From: Phycisphaerales bacterium
GTDB taxonomy: Bacteria; Planctomycetota; Phycisphaerae; Phycisphaerales; UBA1924
NCBI GenBank assembly: GCA_030680655.1
Contig: JAUXUZ010000019.1
Span: 1-12,463, forward strand
Direction of reading: 5' to 3'
Length of the DNA stretch: 12,463 bases
A program made the translations under genes and the position numbers. Each line of letters opens with the position of its first letter. The first letter of the stretch is position 1. Positions 1-7,514 of this stretch are shown here, piece by piece. The notes beneath the pieces were generated by a model. The model made no database searches. It saw only the letters and a program-made list of their open reading frames with translations, and had not been told where the DNA came from.

Positions 1-1
1 C

Positions 2-745
2 GCGCCGACCGTGACGCCGGCGATCGTCCAGAACCTCGCCTCGCTCCCGTCGCTGGTGACGGGCGTTGCCAACATGCCCGCAGACGCCGGCGCACGCTTC
101 AAGTGGATCAAGTTCTCGATCCCCACCGACGCCAACGACACCACCAACAAGTACGTCGACATCGACACGGCCAACTCGCTCGAGCCGATGAACGACACCA
201 ACATCGCCCTCTACGACAGCAACGGCGGGCTCAAGAGCCTTAATGACGACATCGCGCCGGGCTGGGGCGCCGCCAACCCCACCGGTGGCAACGCCGCAAT
301 GTCGTTCGGCACCGGCAACTTCTCACGTGACTACAGCGCCGTGAACGCGAACATGCCCGCCGGTGACGGGCGCGACGGCTACCTCACCGCCGGAACCTAC
401 TACCTGCAAGTCAGCATGTGCTGCGCCGGCTACGGCAACGACCGCTTCTGGGTTGTCAACGACTACGTCACCAACGTGGCCAGCGGTGACATCCCCTGGG
501 CCATCCGTAGCAACTACACCGGCTGCGGGCCGGCCGATGTTGGCCAGCAGGGCGGCATCGACGGCAGCGACGAGCACCTTGACAACAACGACTTCGTCGT
601 CTTCATCAACCTCTTCTTCACGCAGAGCCCCCTCGCCGATCTGGGCAAGCAAGGCGGCGTGGGCGGTGCCGACGGTCAGTGGGACAACAACGACTTCATC
701 GTCTTCATCGACGAGTTCTTCAACGCACCGGCTTCCTGCCGGTAA
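2..745 (+). CDS. Secreted dockerin-tailed (GC-type) protein, 3' part
   Basis: The frame is open to the left edge, so the N-terminus and any signal peptide lie outside the window; the GTG at 11 is probably internal. The visible part begins with a beta-rich, Asn/Asp/Gly-rich extracellular-type domain (with motifs such as SMCCAGYGNDRFW and NIALYDSNGG). It ends in two tandem repeats of about 34 residues, encoded at 533-634 and 635-742. Both repeats read AD(V/L)G(Q/K)QGG...DNNDF(V/I)VFI..FF, preceded by a Gly-Cys (GCGPADVG) and closed by a Cys two residues from the C-terminus. The DNNDF acidic loop resembles a calcium-binding dockerin/EF-hand half, and this GC-type dockerin tail is known to me from Phycisphaerales surface proteins. 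A role in anchoring or assembly of an extracellular protein is inferred. The function of the upstream domain is not recognised. Confidence 0.8.
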   Translation, partial: APTVTPAIVQNLASLPSLVTGVANMPADAGARFKWIKFSIPTDANDTTNKYVDIDTANSLEPMNDTNIALYDSNGGLKSLNDDIAPGWGAANPTGGNAAMSFGTGNFSRDYSAVNANMPAGDGRDGYLTAGTYYLQVSMCCAGYGNDRFWVVNDYVTNVASGDIPWAIRSNYTGCGPADVGQQGGIDGSDEHLDNNDFVVFINLFFTQSPLADLGKQGGVGGADGQWDNNDFIVFIDEFFNAPASCR

Positions 746-770
746 TATCCAGCCATAAACCGTACAGATC

Positions 771-802
771 AGCCCCGGGCCCTTGCCGGGGCTTTTTCTT
801 TT
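771..802 (+). terminator. Intrinsic terminator after the dockerin protein gene
   Basis: An 8-bp perfect stem, AGCCCCGG (771-778) with CCGGGGCT (786-793), has a 7-nt loop and is followed by a T-rich tract (793-802, interrupted by one C). It lies 25 nt after the TAA of the upstream gene. This is a classical Rho-independent terminator. Confidence 0.9.
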
Positions 803-833
803 GGGTATTTCCGCGCCTTCGACGAGTAAGGGC

Positions 834-861
834 TTGCCCTCCCCCGCGTCTGTGGTAATCT
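834..861 (+). promoter_or_regulatory. Weak sigma-70-like promoter candidate for the methyltransferase
   Basis: TTGCCC (834-839) and TAATCT (856-861) are separated by 16 nt, with a TG-like step just before the second box. They sit between the terminator and the methyltransferase gene, about 100 nt before its start. The -10 box matches the consensus poorly, so this is only a candidate. Nothing else stands out between 803 and 950. Confidence 0.3.
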
Positions 862-950
862 AGGAAGACGAGGAGCGTTCGGTGCCCGCGGGGGCGGAGG
901 AGGGGTGTGCGTGCTTCGCCGGCGATGACCCATCGGGCGTCATCAGGCGG

Positions 951-957
951 AAGGAGG
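951..957 (+). promoter_or_regulatory. Shine-Dalgarno site fixing the methyltransferase start
   Basis: AAGGAGG lies 4 nt before the ATG at 962. It is the only strong Shine-Dalgarno sequence seen next to a gene start in this window, and it favours this ATG over upstream in-frame candidates. Confidence 0.75.
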
Positions 958-961
958 CTGC

Positions 962-1687
962 ATGTTGGAAAGCAATCGACCCGGTAACCGATCCTCGACC
1001 GACGCCATCTCAAACCCGCTCCCGAAGGTCGACTCGACCGACCTGTCGCCCATCAGGCCGCTCACCAACGCGGAGTGGTGCGAGGGCGTCTACTGCGCAG
1101 CAGACGGCGACCCCGAGCGCGTCCCCTGGTGCCACCGCGGGCCAGACGGCCTGCTGCTCAAGTGGCTCGCCAACGAAGCGCCGCGCCTGGTGCGCCCCGG
1201 CTGCCGCACCGTCGTCGTCGGCTGCGGCCTGGGAGACGATGTCGCCGAGCTCGCCGCGCGCGGCTTCGACGTTGTGGGCTTCGACGTTTCAACCTCCGCC
1301 GTGCGGTGGGCCGCACGACGGTTCCCCTCGCACGCCAACCGCTTCCTCGTCAGCGACCTGCTCGACCTCCCCGCGCGGATGGTCGGTCGGTTCGATCTGG
1401 TCGTCGAGGTCTGCACGCTCCAGTCGGTCTCGCCGGAGCTGCGTGCCACAGCGGCGGCCTCGCTGGCGCGCCTCGCCGCCCCGCGCGGCGTGGTGCTGGC
1501 GATCAGCTGCGGCAAGCACGCCGATGACGTAGGCCCAGAAGAGGGCCCGCCGTGGCCGCTGTCAGCCACCGACCTTGAGAACCTGATGGCCGGCGCGGGC
1601 TTGGCCTCGATGCGCCCCGTCGCCGAGATCCCCTGCATTGACGACCCCGATCACGTCCGCGTGATGGGCGCGTTCGTGCGCGGATAG
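962..1687 (+). CDS. Class I SAM-dependent methyltransferase
   Basis: The 241-residue soluble protein has a Rossmann-type SAM-binding core. Motif I is VVVGCGLGDD at residues 84-93 (G-x-G-x-G variant), the acidic end of strand 2 is GFDVVGFDVS at 101-110 with D108 as the likely ribose contact, SDLLDL (131-136) fits the adenine-binding loop, and FDLVVEV (144-150) fits motif IV. The N-terminal 60 residues, with paired Trp and Cys (AEWCEGVY, VPWCHRG), resemble the substrate side of thiopurine S-methyltransferase-like proteins, but the substrate cannot be told from sequence. The start is supported by AAGGAGG 4 nt upstream. RecR begins 60 nt downstream on the same strand. The methyltransferase fold is confident; the specific reaction is unknown. 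Confidence 0.85.
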   Translation: MLESNRPGNRSSTDAISNPLPKVDSTDLSPIRPLTNAEWCEGVYCAADGDPERVPWCHRGPDGLLLKWLANEAPRLVRPGCRTVVVGCGLGDDVAELAARGFDVVGFDVSTSAVRWAARRFPSHANRFLVSDLLDLPARMVGRFDLVVEVCTLQSVSPELRATAAASLARLAAPRGVVLAISCGKHADDVGPEEGPPWPLSATDLENLMAGAGLASMRPVAEIPCIDDPDHVRVMGAFVRG

Positions 1688-1735
1688 CCCACCCTTGCTT
1701 TGCGCGGATTCCCGGCACAACCCCGCGTGCGCGGT

Positions 1736-1741
1736 TAGACT
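1736..1741 (+). promoter_or_regulatory. -10-like box placed for leaderless recR expression
   Basis: TAGACT (TAnnnT) ends 6 nt before the GTG at 1748. Transcription initiated at the usual distance would begin at or within a base or two of the start codon, so the mRNA would be leaderless. No convincing -35 box or Shine-Dalgarno sequence is visible. The placement resembles that before dnaX and the minus-strand reductase gene. Confidence 0.4.
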
Positions 1742-1747
1742 TGACCG

Positions 1748-2521
1748 GTGCAAGCAAAGTACGGGCCAAACGCGAAAGGAAGCGCGACAGGCGGAGAGCC
1801 CAGCGGTGGGGGTGTCGGCAAGGGGGAGGGCGTCGCCAGGCAAGCGGGCAAGCCCGCGGCCTTTTCCGCAGCGGGCGGCGGTGGCGGGGGGGGGAGTGGT
1901 GGGGGCTACCCCGCGCCGGTAGCGCGGTTGATCGATGAACTCGCGGCGTTGCCGGGCATCGGCCGCCGCTCGGCCGAGCGGCTGGCGCTCCACCTGCTCA
2001 AGCGCGACAAGTCGGTGGCGATGGCGCTGGCCGGGGCGATCGAGTCGGTCAAGACGCTCGTGCGCAACTGCCGCATCTGCTCCAACCTCTCCGACGGCGA
2101 CATCTGCGGAGTCTGCGCCGACGTGCGCCGCGACGCGGGCATCGTGCTGGTCGTTGAGCAGCCGCGCGACCTGCTGGCGCTGGAACAGACGGGCATGTAC
2201 CGCGGCGTCTACCACGTGCTGCTGGGCCGACTGAGCCCGATGGACGGCATCGGCCCCGAGGCGTTGACCGTTGACGACCTGCTGGCGCGCGTGCGCGACG
2301 CGGGCCGCAACGCCCGCGGAACGCCGGTGCACGAGGTCATCATGGGCCTCAACCCCACGCTGGAGGGCGACGGCACGGCGCTCTACCTCGCCGAGCAGCT
2401 CAAGGAATCGGGCGTAAGCGTGAGCAGGCTGGCGCGCGGGCTGCCCACCGGCTCGCAGCTTGAGTTCGCCAGCAAGGCCGTGCTGGCCGATGCAATCAGC
2501 GGCAGGCAGAGCGTGACATGA
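1748..2521 (+). CDS. recR: Recombination mediator protein RecR with Gly-rich N-terminal extension
   Basis: RecR works with RecF/RecO to load RecA at gaps and ends in cytoplasmic DNA repair. The core is complete: helix-hairpin-helix at about residues 64-86 (LPGIGRRSAERLA), a zinc finger with C108, C111, C120 and C123, and a Toprim domain from about 131 (VVEQPRDLLALEQTG, then LSPMDGIGP). The C-terminal segment contains NPTLEGDGTA and RLARGLPTGSQLEF. The usual family start corresponds to about residue 54 (YPAPVARLIDEL). Before it lies an extra stretch of about 53 residues rich in Gly, Ala and Lys, including seven consecutive Gly encoded over a G9 tract (1886-1894). A TGA at 1742-1744 in frame and the lack of other ATG/GTG/TTG codons make the GTG at 1748 the only ordinary start. 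No Shine-Dalgarno sequence is seen. Confidence 0.93.
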   Translation: MQAKYGPNAKGSATGGEPSGGGVGKGEGVARQAGKPAAFSAAGGGGGGGSGGGYPAPVARLIDELAALPGIGRRSAERLALHLLKRDKSVAMALAGAIESVKTLVRNCRICSNLSDGDICGVCADVRRDAGIVLVVEQPRDLLALEQTGMYRGVYHVLLGRLSPMDGIGPEALTVDDLLARVRDAGRNARGTPVHEVIMGLNPTLEGDGTALYLAEQLKESGVSVSRLARGLPTGSQLEFASKAVLADAISGRQSVT

Positions 2522-2579
2522 GCGGCCCCGGCCGCAGCGGCGCGGCGAAACAGCCGATAGTGCAGGCGGTGATCAAGCG

Positions 2580-4229
2580 ATGAGATTCGACGCGTTCCAA
2601 CAGATGCGGATGGGCCAGCACATGAAGCTGGCGCCGCAGATGATCCAGTCGATGGAGATCCTCCAGATGTCCCTGGCGGAGCTCCAGGAACGCATCGAGC
2701 AGGAGCTTGAGAGCAACCCCACCCTCGAGCAGGCCGACGGCGACGGCACCGAGGCCGCCGCCGCAACCTCCGCAGACGGCGAAGCCTCCGACAGCCTGGG
2801 CGACGCGGCGGGCGGCAACGACGACGCCGGCGAGGGTGACGACGGCGACGGCGACGTCGCCGGGATGCTCAGCGAGGGTGAACGCACCAGCGACGAGGTC
2901 CCCCTGTCGATCGGCGACGAGTCAAACCGCGACGACTTCGAGCGCCTCGAGGAGTTCGAGCACGACAACCTCAGCGAGGGTGGCGGCGATGACGGCGCCG
3001 AAGAGCGACCCCAGCTGCAGGAATACGAGCCGCGCGAGCGCGCCGGCGACATGGAGGGCGACGCCAAGAGCGAGGCGATGGCCAACACCTCGTCACGCGC
3101 GCTGGGCGTGCAGGAGCAGCTGCTGGAGCAGTGGCACCTGTGCGACGTTGACCCATCACTGCGCAAGCTGGGCGACCACGTCATCTCGTTTATCGAAGAC
3201 GACGGCTACCTCCGCACCGGCGCTGACGTGATCATCGACCGCGCCGTGGGCGAGGCCCTGAACAAGGACGGGTCCAAGCCCACGCCGGAGCAGACCGAGC
3301 ACGCGATCAAGGCGGTGCAGCTGCTGCTGGAGCCCGCCGGCATCGGCGCCCGTGACATGCGCGAGTGCCTGCTGCTGCAGATCGACGCCCGCCAGGACGA
3401 GGCGAGCGCAGAAGACGCCGCGGTCTGGACGCTCACCCGCACGCTCGTTGACGGGCACCTTGACGACCTGGCCAACAACCGCCTCCCCAAGGTCGCCGCC
3501 AAGCTCAACGTGGAAATGGACGAGCTCAAGCTCGCCGTTGAGAAGCTGCGCACCCTGCGCCTGGCGCCCGGGCGGCAGCTCTCCAGCGAGGCGCCCCCCG
3601 GAATCGTGCCCGACGGCATCGTCGAGTACGACGGCGACAACGACCGCTACGTCGCCTACCTCAACGACCGGCGCCTGCCCAACCTGCGCCTCAACCAGGA
3701 GTACGCGCTGCTGGCCAAAGACAAGACAGCCCCCAAGCAGACCCGCGAGTTCATCAAGACCAACATGGGCAACGCCCAGTTCCTGATCGAGGCGATCGAG
3801 CAGCGCAAGCGCACGCTGCTGCGCGTGCTCCAGGCGGTGGTGCGGCACCAGCGCGAGTTCTTCGACTTCGGCCCCCAGTCGATCAAGCCGCTGCCGATGA
3901 CCAAGGTGGCCGAGGAGCTGGGCATCCACGTCGCCACCGTCAGCCGCGCCGTCGCGGAGAAATACATCCAGACGCCGCGGGGCGTGGTCGCCCTGCGGAA
4001 GTTCTTCACCGGCGGCACGACGACTGAGACGGGCGAAGAGGTGAGCTGGGAAGCGATCAAGGCCGCGCTCGAAGAGGTGATCGCCGCGGAGGACAAGAAA
4101 GACCCCCTCAGCGACGATGCGCTCGCCGATGAGCTGAAGAAGCGCGGGTTCGACATCGCCCGCCGCACGGTGGCGAAGTACCGGGGGCAGCTGAACATTC
4201 CGACCGGGCGGCTGCGCAAGGCGCACTAG
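2580..4229 (+). CDS. rpoN: RNA polymerase sigma-54 factor
   Basis: Sigma-54 directs RNA polymerase to -24/-12 promoters and needs AAA+ activators to open DNA. All regions are visible in this 549-residue protein. Region I is Gln/Leu-rich (FQQMRMGQHMKLAPQMIQS, residues 6-24, continuing to about 50). Region II is very long and acidic (about 51-165, Asp/Glu/Gly/Ala-rich). The core-binding domain spans about 170-400. The helix-turn-helix is near 439-461 (TKVAEELGIHVATVSRAVAEK). The RpoN box ARRTVAKYR is at 527-535. It is longer than the roughly 480-residue E. coli protein mainly through region II. The gene follows recR by 58 nt on the same strand and may be co-transcribed. No clear Shine-Dalgarno sequence precedes the ATG, but the region I match supports this start. 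No sigma-54 activator gene lies in the window. Confidence 0.96.
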   Translation: MRFDAFQQMRMGQHMKLAPQMIQSMEILQMSLAELQERIEQELESNPTLEQADGDGTEAAAATSADGEASDSLGDAAGGNDDAGEGDDGDGDVAGMLSEGERTSDEVPLSIGDESNRDDFERLEEFEHDNLSEGGGDDGAEERPQLQEYEPRERAGDMEGDAKSEAMANTSSRALGVQEQLLEQWHLCDVDPSLRKLGDHVISFIEDDGYLRTGADVIIDRAVGEALNKDGSKPTPEQTEHAIKAVQLLLEPAGIGARDMRECLLLQIDARQDEASAEDAAVWTLTRTLVDGHLDDLANNRLPKVAAKLNVEMDELKLAVEKLRTLRLAPGRQLSSEAPPGIVPDGIVEYDGDNDRYVAYLNDRRLPNLRLNQEYALLAKDKTAPKQTREFIKTNMGNAQFLIEAIEQRKRTLLRVLQAVVRHQREFFDFGPQSIKPLPMTKVAEELGIHVATVSRAVAEKYIQTPRGVVALRKFFTGGTTTETGEEVSWEAIKAALEEVIAAEDKKDPLSDDALADELKKRGFDIARRTVAKYRGQLNIPTGRLRKAH

Positions 4230-4242
4230 GAACGCTTCGCAT

Positions 4243-4335
4243 GGGTGCCGCAGACTCCCCGGCTCTGCGGGGAGTCTGCGTGTGGTGGCCACCGATCACA
4301 GACTCCGCCCCGGCGCGGCGGAGTCTGTGGCACCC
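4243..4335. repeat. Nested pair of palindromes downstream of rpoN
   Basis: Two perfect 13-bp stems stand side by side: CGCAGACTCCCCG (4249-4261) with its complement at 4268-4280, loop 6 nt, and CACAGACTCCGCC (4297-4309) with its complement at 4317-4329, loop 7 nt. The two share the core CAGACTCC. An outer 7-bp pair, GGGTGCC (4243-4249) with GGCACCC (4329-4335), can close the whole unit. There is no T-run, so this is not an ordinary intrinsic terminator. It begins 14 nt after the rpoN stop. A dispersed intergenic repeat or a 3' mRNA structure is inferred. Confidence 0.75.
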
Positions 4336-4412
4336 GATCCGCCCCCTCCCTTCCCAATTGTGAAGCCCCGGCGCACCCCCCGCCGATCAAAACCCCATCG
4401 GACCGTCAACAA

Positions 4413-4429
4413 CGCACGCGGAGCGTGCG
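4413..4429. repeat. Small palindrome upstream of the metalloprotease gene
   Basis: CGCACGC (4413-4419) pairs with GCGTGCG (4423-4429) across a GGA loop, 36 nt before the metalloprotease ATG. The rest of 4336-4465 shows no recognisable promoter. The hairpin might be regulatory or simply a repeat of the kind also seen at 10490-10508. Confidence 0.5.
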
Positions 4430-4465
4430 GATGGCCCGGGTGTCGGTTGCAGGACGCAGCCCCCT

Positions 4466-7387
4466 ATGCGCACTCATCTCGCTGTCGTTGTCGCTCCTCT
4501 GACCCTCCTGATGGTCTGCGGCCTCGCGTTGCCCGTGGCCTCGACGGCCCTGGCCCAGGAGCCGGCCCCCGCCGCTCCCCCGGCACCTCCGGCCACCCCC
4601 CCCGAGTTCCCCCCCTTCGCCGAGGTCAGCAAGGGCTTCGAGAAGGTCGGCTCCTCCTCCGACGGTGCGCCCTCCATGTACACGCTCTACAAGCGCGACA
4701 AGGACGCCCGCATCCTCGCCGAGCTGCCGCGCAACTTCGAGAACCAGAAGATCTTCATCGCGACGACCTACGCCGGCGGCGTCTCCAACACCGGCATCCA
4801 GCTCAACGAGTCCTACTGCTACTGGCGCCGCTACGACAAGAAGCTCGCCCTCATCGAGCCCAACACCGAGGTGCGCGCCACCGGCGACCAGGAGAGCCGC
4901 AAGAGCGGCGAGCGCCTCTACACCGACCGCGTGATCCTTGAGGTGCCCATCGCCACCATGGGCGCCGGCGGCGGGCCCGTCATCGACCTCTCCGGCCTCC
5001 TCGTCGGCCAGGTTGAGAAGTTCTTCGGGCCAAGTGCTGCCCGCAACAACAAGGGGCTCACCCGCATCGCCAAGTGCAAGGCCTTCCCGCAGAACCTCGA
5101 GCTCGCTTTCGAGATGCCCGCCGGCGACGGCAAGCTGCAGACCCTCTACTACTCGATCAGCAGCATCCCCGAGAAGACCGGCTACGTCCCGCGCGAGGCC
5201 GACCAGCGCGTGGGCTACTTCACCACCGCCCACCGCGACGTGAGCCGCCAGAGCCAGGACACCCAGTGGGTGCGCTACATCAACCGATGGTGGGTCGAGA
5301 AGCGCGACCCCAAGCTCGAGATGAGCCCCCCCAAGCAGCCCATCGTCTTCTACCTCGAGCACACACTCCCCGTCCACTACCGCAAGTACGTCCGCGAGGG
5401 CGTGCTGGAGTGGAACAAGGCCTTCGAGAAGATCGGCATCGACGGCGCCATCGAGGTCGTGCAGCAGGACGCCTCCAGCGGCGCCAACATGGACAAAGAC
5501 CCAGAAGACGTCCGCTACAACTTCATCCGCTGGACCAGCACCGACATGGGCTTCTCTATCGGGCCCTCACGCGTCCACCCCGAGACCGGCCAGATCCTCG
5601 ACGCCGACGTGGTCCTCGACGACGGCTTCATCCGCGGCTGGTTCCGCAGTTTCGGTGAGCTCCTCCCCGAGACCGCCATGACCGGCTACCCGGCCGAGAT
5701 GATCGCCTGGCTCGACAAGAACCCCCAGTGGGACCCGCGCATCCGCCTCGCCGAACCCGGCCAGCGCGACGCCATCGTCCGCCAGCGCACCCTCCTGCGC
5801 GACGCCGGCGAGGCCGAGCAGGTCGCCGCCGTGCGCCAGGGGATCATGGAGGCAAACGCCATGCCCATGCTCACCCTCCGCTCCGGTGCGCCGCTGCAGT
5901 TTGGAACCGTCGGCCTCGACCCCACCGGTCAGAACGTCTCGTCCACCGCGATGCTCAACCGCGGCATGTGCGCCGCCATGCTCGGCAAGGCGCTCGACGT
6001 TGCCCTCATGCGGTTTAACTACGAAGAGATCGCCGCCCTCAACGACGACCCACCCAGCGGCGACGCCGACAAGAAGGACAAGAAAGACGACAAGAAGGAC
6101 GGCGACAAGAAGGAAGCGAAGAAGGAGCAACTGCTCGACGGCATGCCCGAGAGCTTCGTCGGCCCGCTCATGCGCGACCTGGTCTCCCACGAGGTCGGGC
6201 ACACCCTCGGCCTGCGCCACAACTTCAAGGCCAGCACAGGGAAGTCGCTCAAGGAGATGAACGACCCCGCCTGCAAGGGCAAGGAGCCGATCGTCGCCAG
6301 CGTGATGGACTACACGCCCCTCAACATCAACTTCAACGACGGCGTGACCCAGGGCGATTACGGCCCCATCGGCATCGGGCCCTACGACTTCTGGGTGATC
6401 GAGTACGGCTACACGACCGACAACGGCAAGCTCAAGGAGATCGTCGCCCGCTCCACCCAGCCCGGCCTCGCCTTCGGCACCGACGAGGACCTCGGCTCAC
6501 CCGACCCGCTCATCAAGCAGTTCGACCTGGGCAAGGACTCGCTCGACTACGCCGAGAGCACCCTCCGCCTCTCGCAGCACCTGCGCACGAAGATCGCCAC
6601 CAGGATCGTCAAGGACGGCGAGAGCTGGGCCAAGGGCCGTCGCGCGTGGGAGCTGCTGCTGAGCAAGCACGTCGCCGCGCTGCGCATCGCCAGCTACTAC
6701 ATCGGCGGCGCCGACATCAACCGCGTCGTCAAGGGTCAGCCCGGCGCCAAAGACCCCGTCGTGCCGATCGACCCCGTCCAGCAGCGCCGTGCCCTCAAGT
6801 TTGTCGTCGACAACGCCTTCCGCGACGAGGCCTACGGCTTCGACCGTGACCTCCTGGCCAAGATGACCGTCGACAAGTGGCTCGACGCCGGCGGCATGCG
6901 CGAGGCCTTCAACGACCCCGCCTACCAGGTGCACGACCGCGTGCTGGGCATCCAGTCCGCCGCCGTCACCATGCTGATGAACCCCGTCACGCTCCAGCGC
7001 GTCTACGACAACGAACTGCGGCGCGCCCCCGATCAGGATGCCCTGACCATTCCCGAGCTGCTCGACAGCATCGTCTCAACAGCCTGGAGCGAACTCGACA
7101 AGCTGCCCGACGGCACCGCCCGCAAGCCCAGCATCTCAAGCCTGCGGCGGAACCTCCAGCGTGAGCTCATTGCCCGCATGATCGACCTCACCCTCCCCGA
7201 CGGCTCCTTCACCGCAAGCTACCGCCCGGTGCAGAACCTCACCGTCCTGCGCCTCCGTGAGCTCAAAGGCCGCATCGACAAGAACCTCAACAACGGCGGC
7301 ATCGACCCGTATACCAAGGCCCACCTCACCGAGTGCTCCGTGCGCATCGGCAAGGCCCTCGACGCGACCTACATCTACCAGCAGTAA
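4466..7387 (+). CDS. Exported zinc-dependent metalloprotease (DUF5117/DUF5118-type)
   Basis: A Sec signal peptide occupies residues 1-30 (hydrophobic VVVAPLTLLMVCGLAL, cleavage likely after TALA), followed by a Pro/Ala linker to about residue 48. The metal site is HEVGHTLGLRHNF at 575-587, a zincin HExxHxxGxxH pattern with H575, H579 and H585 as ligands and E576 as catalytic base. SVMDY at about 612-616 fits a Met-turn. The layout (N-terminal DUF5118/DUF5117-like beta region, then the metzincin-like domain, then a long helical C-terminal part) matches the large uncharacterised zinc-dependent metalloproteases of Bacteroidota and Planctomycetota. A Lys/Asp-rich low-complexity insert lies at about 530-556, shortly before the active site. 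At 973 residues it is somewhat long for the family. Periplasmic or extracellular proteolysis is inferred; the substrate is unknown. Only a weak AGGA lies upstream of the start. Confidence 0.88.
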   Translation: MRTHLAVVVAPLTLLMVCGLALPVASTALAQEPAPAAPPAPPATPPEFPPFAEVSKGFEKVGSSSDGAPSMYTLYKRDKDARILAELPRNFENQKIFIATTYAGGVSNTGIQLNESYCYWRRYDKKLALIEPNTEVRATGDQESRKSGERLYTDRVILEVPIATMGAGGGPVIDLSGLLVGQVEKFFGPSAARNNKGLTRIAKCKAFPQNLELAFEMPAGDGKLQTLYYSISSIPEKTGYVPREADQRVGYFTTAHRDVSRQSQDTQWVRYINRWWVEKRDPKLEMSPPKQPIVFYLEHTLPVHYRKYVREGVLEWNKAFEKIGIDGAIEVVQQDASSGANMDKDPEDVRYNFIRWTSTDMGFSIGPSRVHPETGQILDADVVLDDGFIRGWFRSFGELLPETAMTGYPAEMIAWLDKNPQWDPRIRLAEPGQRDAIVRQRTLLRDAGEAEQVAAVRQGIMEANAMPMLTLRSGAPLQFGTVGLDPTGQNVSSTAMLNRGMCAAMLGKALDVALMRFNYEEIAALNDDPPSGDADKKDKKDDKKDGDKKEAKKEQLLDGMPESFVGPLMRDLVSHEVGHTLGLRHNFKASTGKSLKEMNDPACKGKEPIVASVMDYTPLNINFNDGVTQGDYGPIGIGPYDFWVIEYGYTTDNGKLKEIVARSTQPGLAFGTDEDLGSPDPLIKQFDLGKDSLDYAESTLRLSQHLRTKIATRIVKDGESWAKGRRAWELLLSKHVAALRIASYYIGGADINRVVKGQPGAKDPVVPIDPVQQRRALKFVVDNAFRDEAYGFDRDLLAKMTVDKWLDAGGMREAFNDPAYQVHDRVLGIQSAAVTMLMNPVTLQRVYDNELRRAPDQDALTIPELLDSIVSTAWSELDKLPDGTARKPSISSLRRNLQRELIARMIDLTLPDGSFTASYRPVQNLTVLRLRELKGRIDKNLNNGGIDPYTKAHLTECSVRIGKALDATYIYQQ

Positions 7388-7396
7388 CCCCCCCGT

Positions 7397-7430
7397 GCCA
7401 CACCTTCGCCGCGCAGCGGCAAGGTGTGGA
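7397..7430. repeat. 34-bp inverted repeat, left copy (itself a hairpin)
   Basis: This copy is the exact reverse complement of 7515-7548. Each copy also folds on itself: CCACACCTT (7398-7406) with AAGGTGTGG (7421-7429), plus inner GCCGC with GCGGC separated by GCA. It starts 10 nt after the metalloprotease stop. Confidence 0.9.
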
Positions 7431-7457
7431 GGCAGTTGTGAACGCCTCGTTCAACAG

Positions 7458-7486
7458 AAAGACCCGGGTTGGCCCGGGTCTTTTTT
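7458..7486 (+). terminator. Intrinsic terminator between convergent genes
   Basis: An 11-bp stem, AAAGACCCGGG (7458-7468) with CCCGGGTCTTT (7473-7483), has a TTGG loop, and six Ts run from 7481 to 7486. It serves the plus-strand metalloprotease gene. The flanking AAA gives a short T-tract on the other strand, so it could also stop transcription from the minus-strand reductase gene ending at 7556. Confidence 0.9.
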
Positions 7487-7514
7487 CATTGGTCACGTCC
7501 ACTGCCCGGCGTTT

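Noticed and set aside
1562..2332. 256-codon open frame on the minus strand
   Set aside because: Antisense to the end of the methyltransferase and the RecR core; translation is Arg/Ala/His-biased.
3156..4292. 378-codon open frame on the minus strand
   Set aside because: Antisense to the most conserved part of rpoN, with a low-complexity translation and no motif.
4249..4329. The rpoN downstream palindromes as intrinsic terminators
   Set aside because: Stems are strong but neither is followed by a T-run.
4406..5377. 323-codon open frame on the minus strand
   Set aside because: Antisense to the signal peptide and N-terminal region of the metalloprotease, Gly/Ala/Val/Leu-biased and without motifs.
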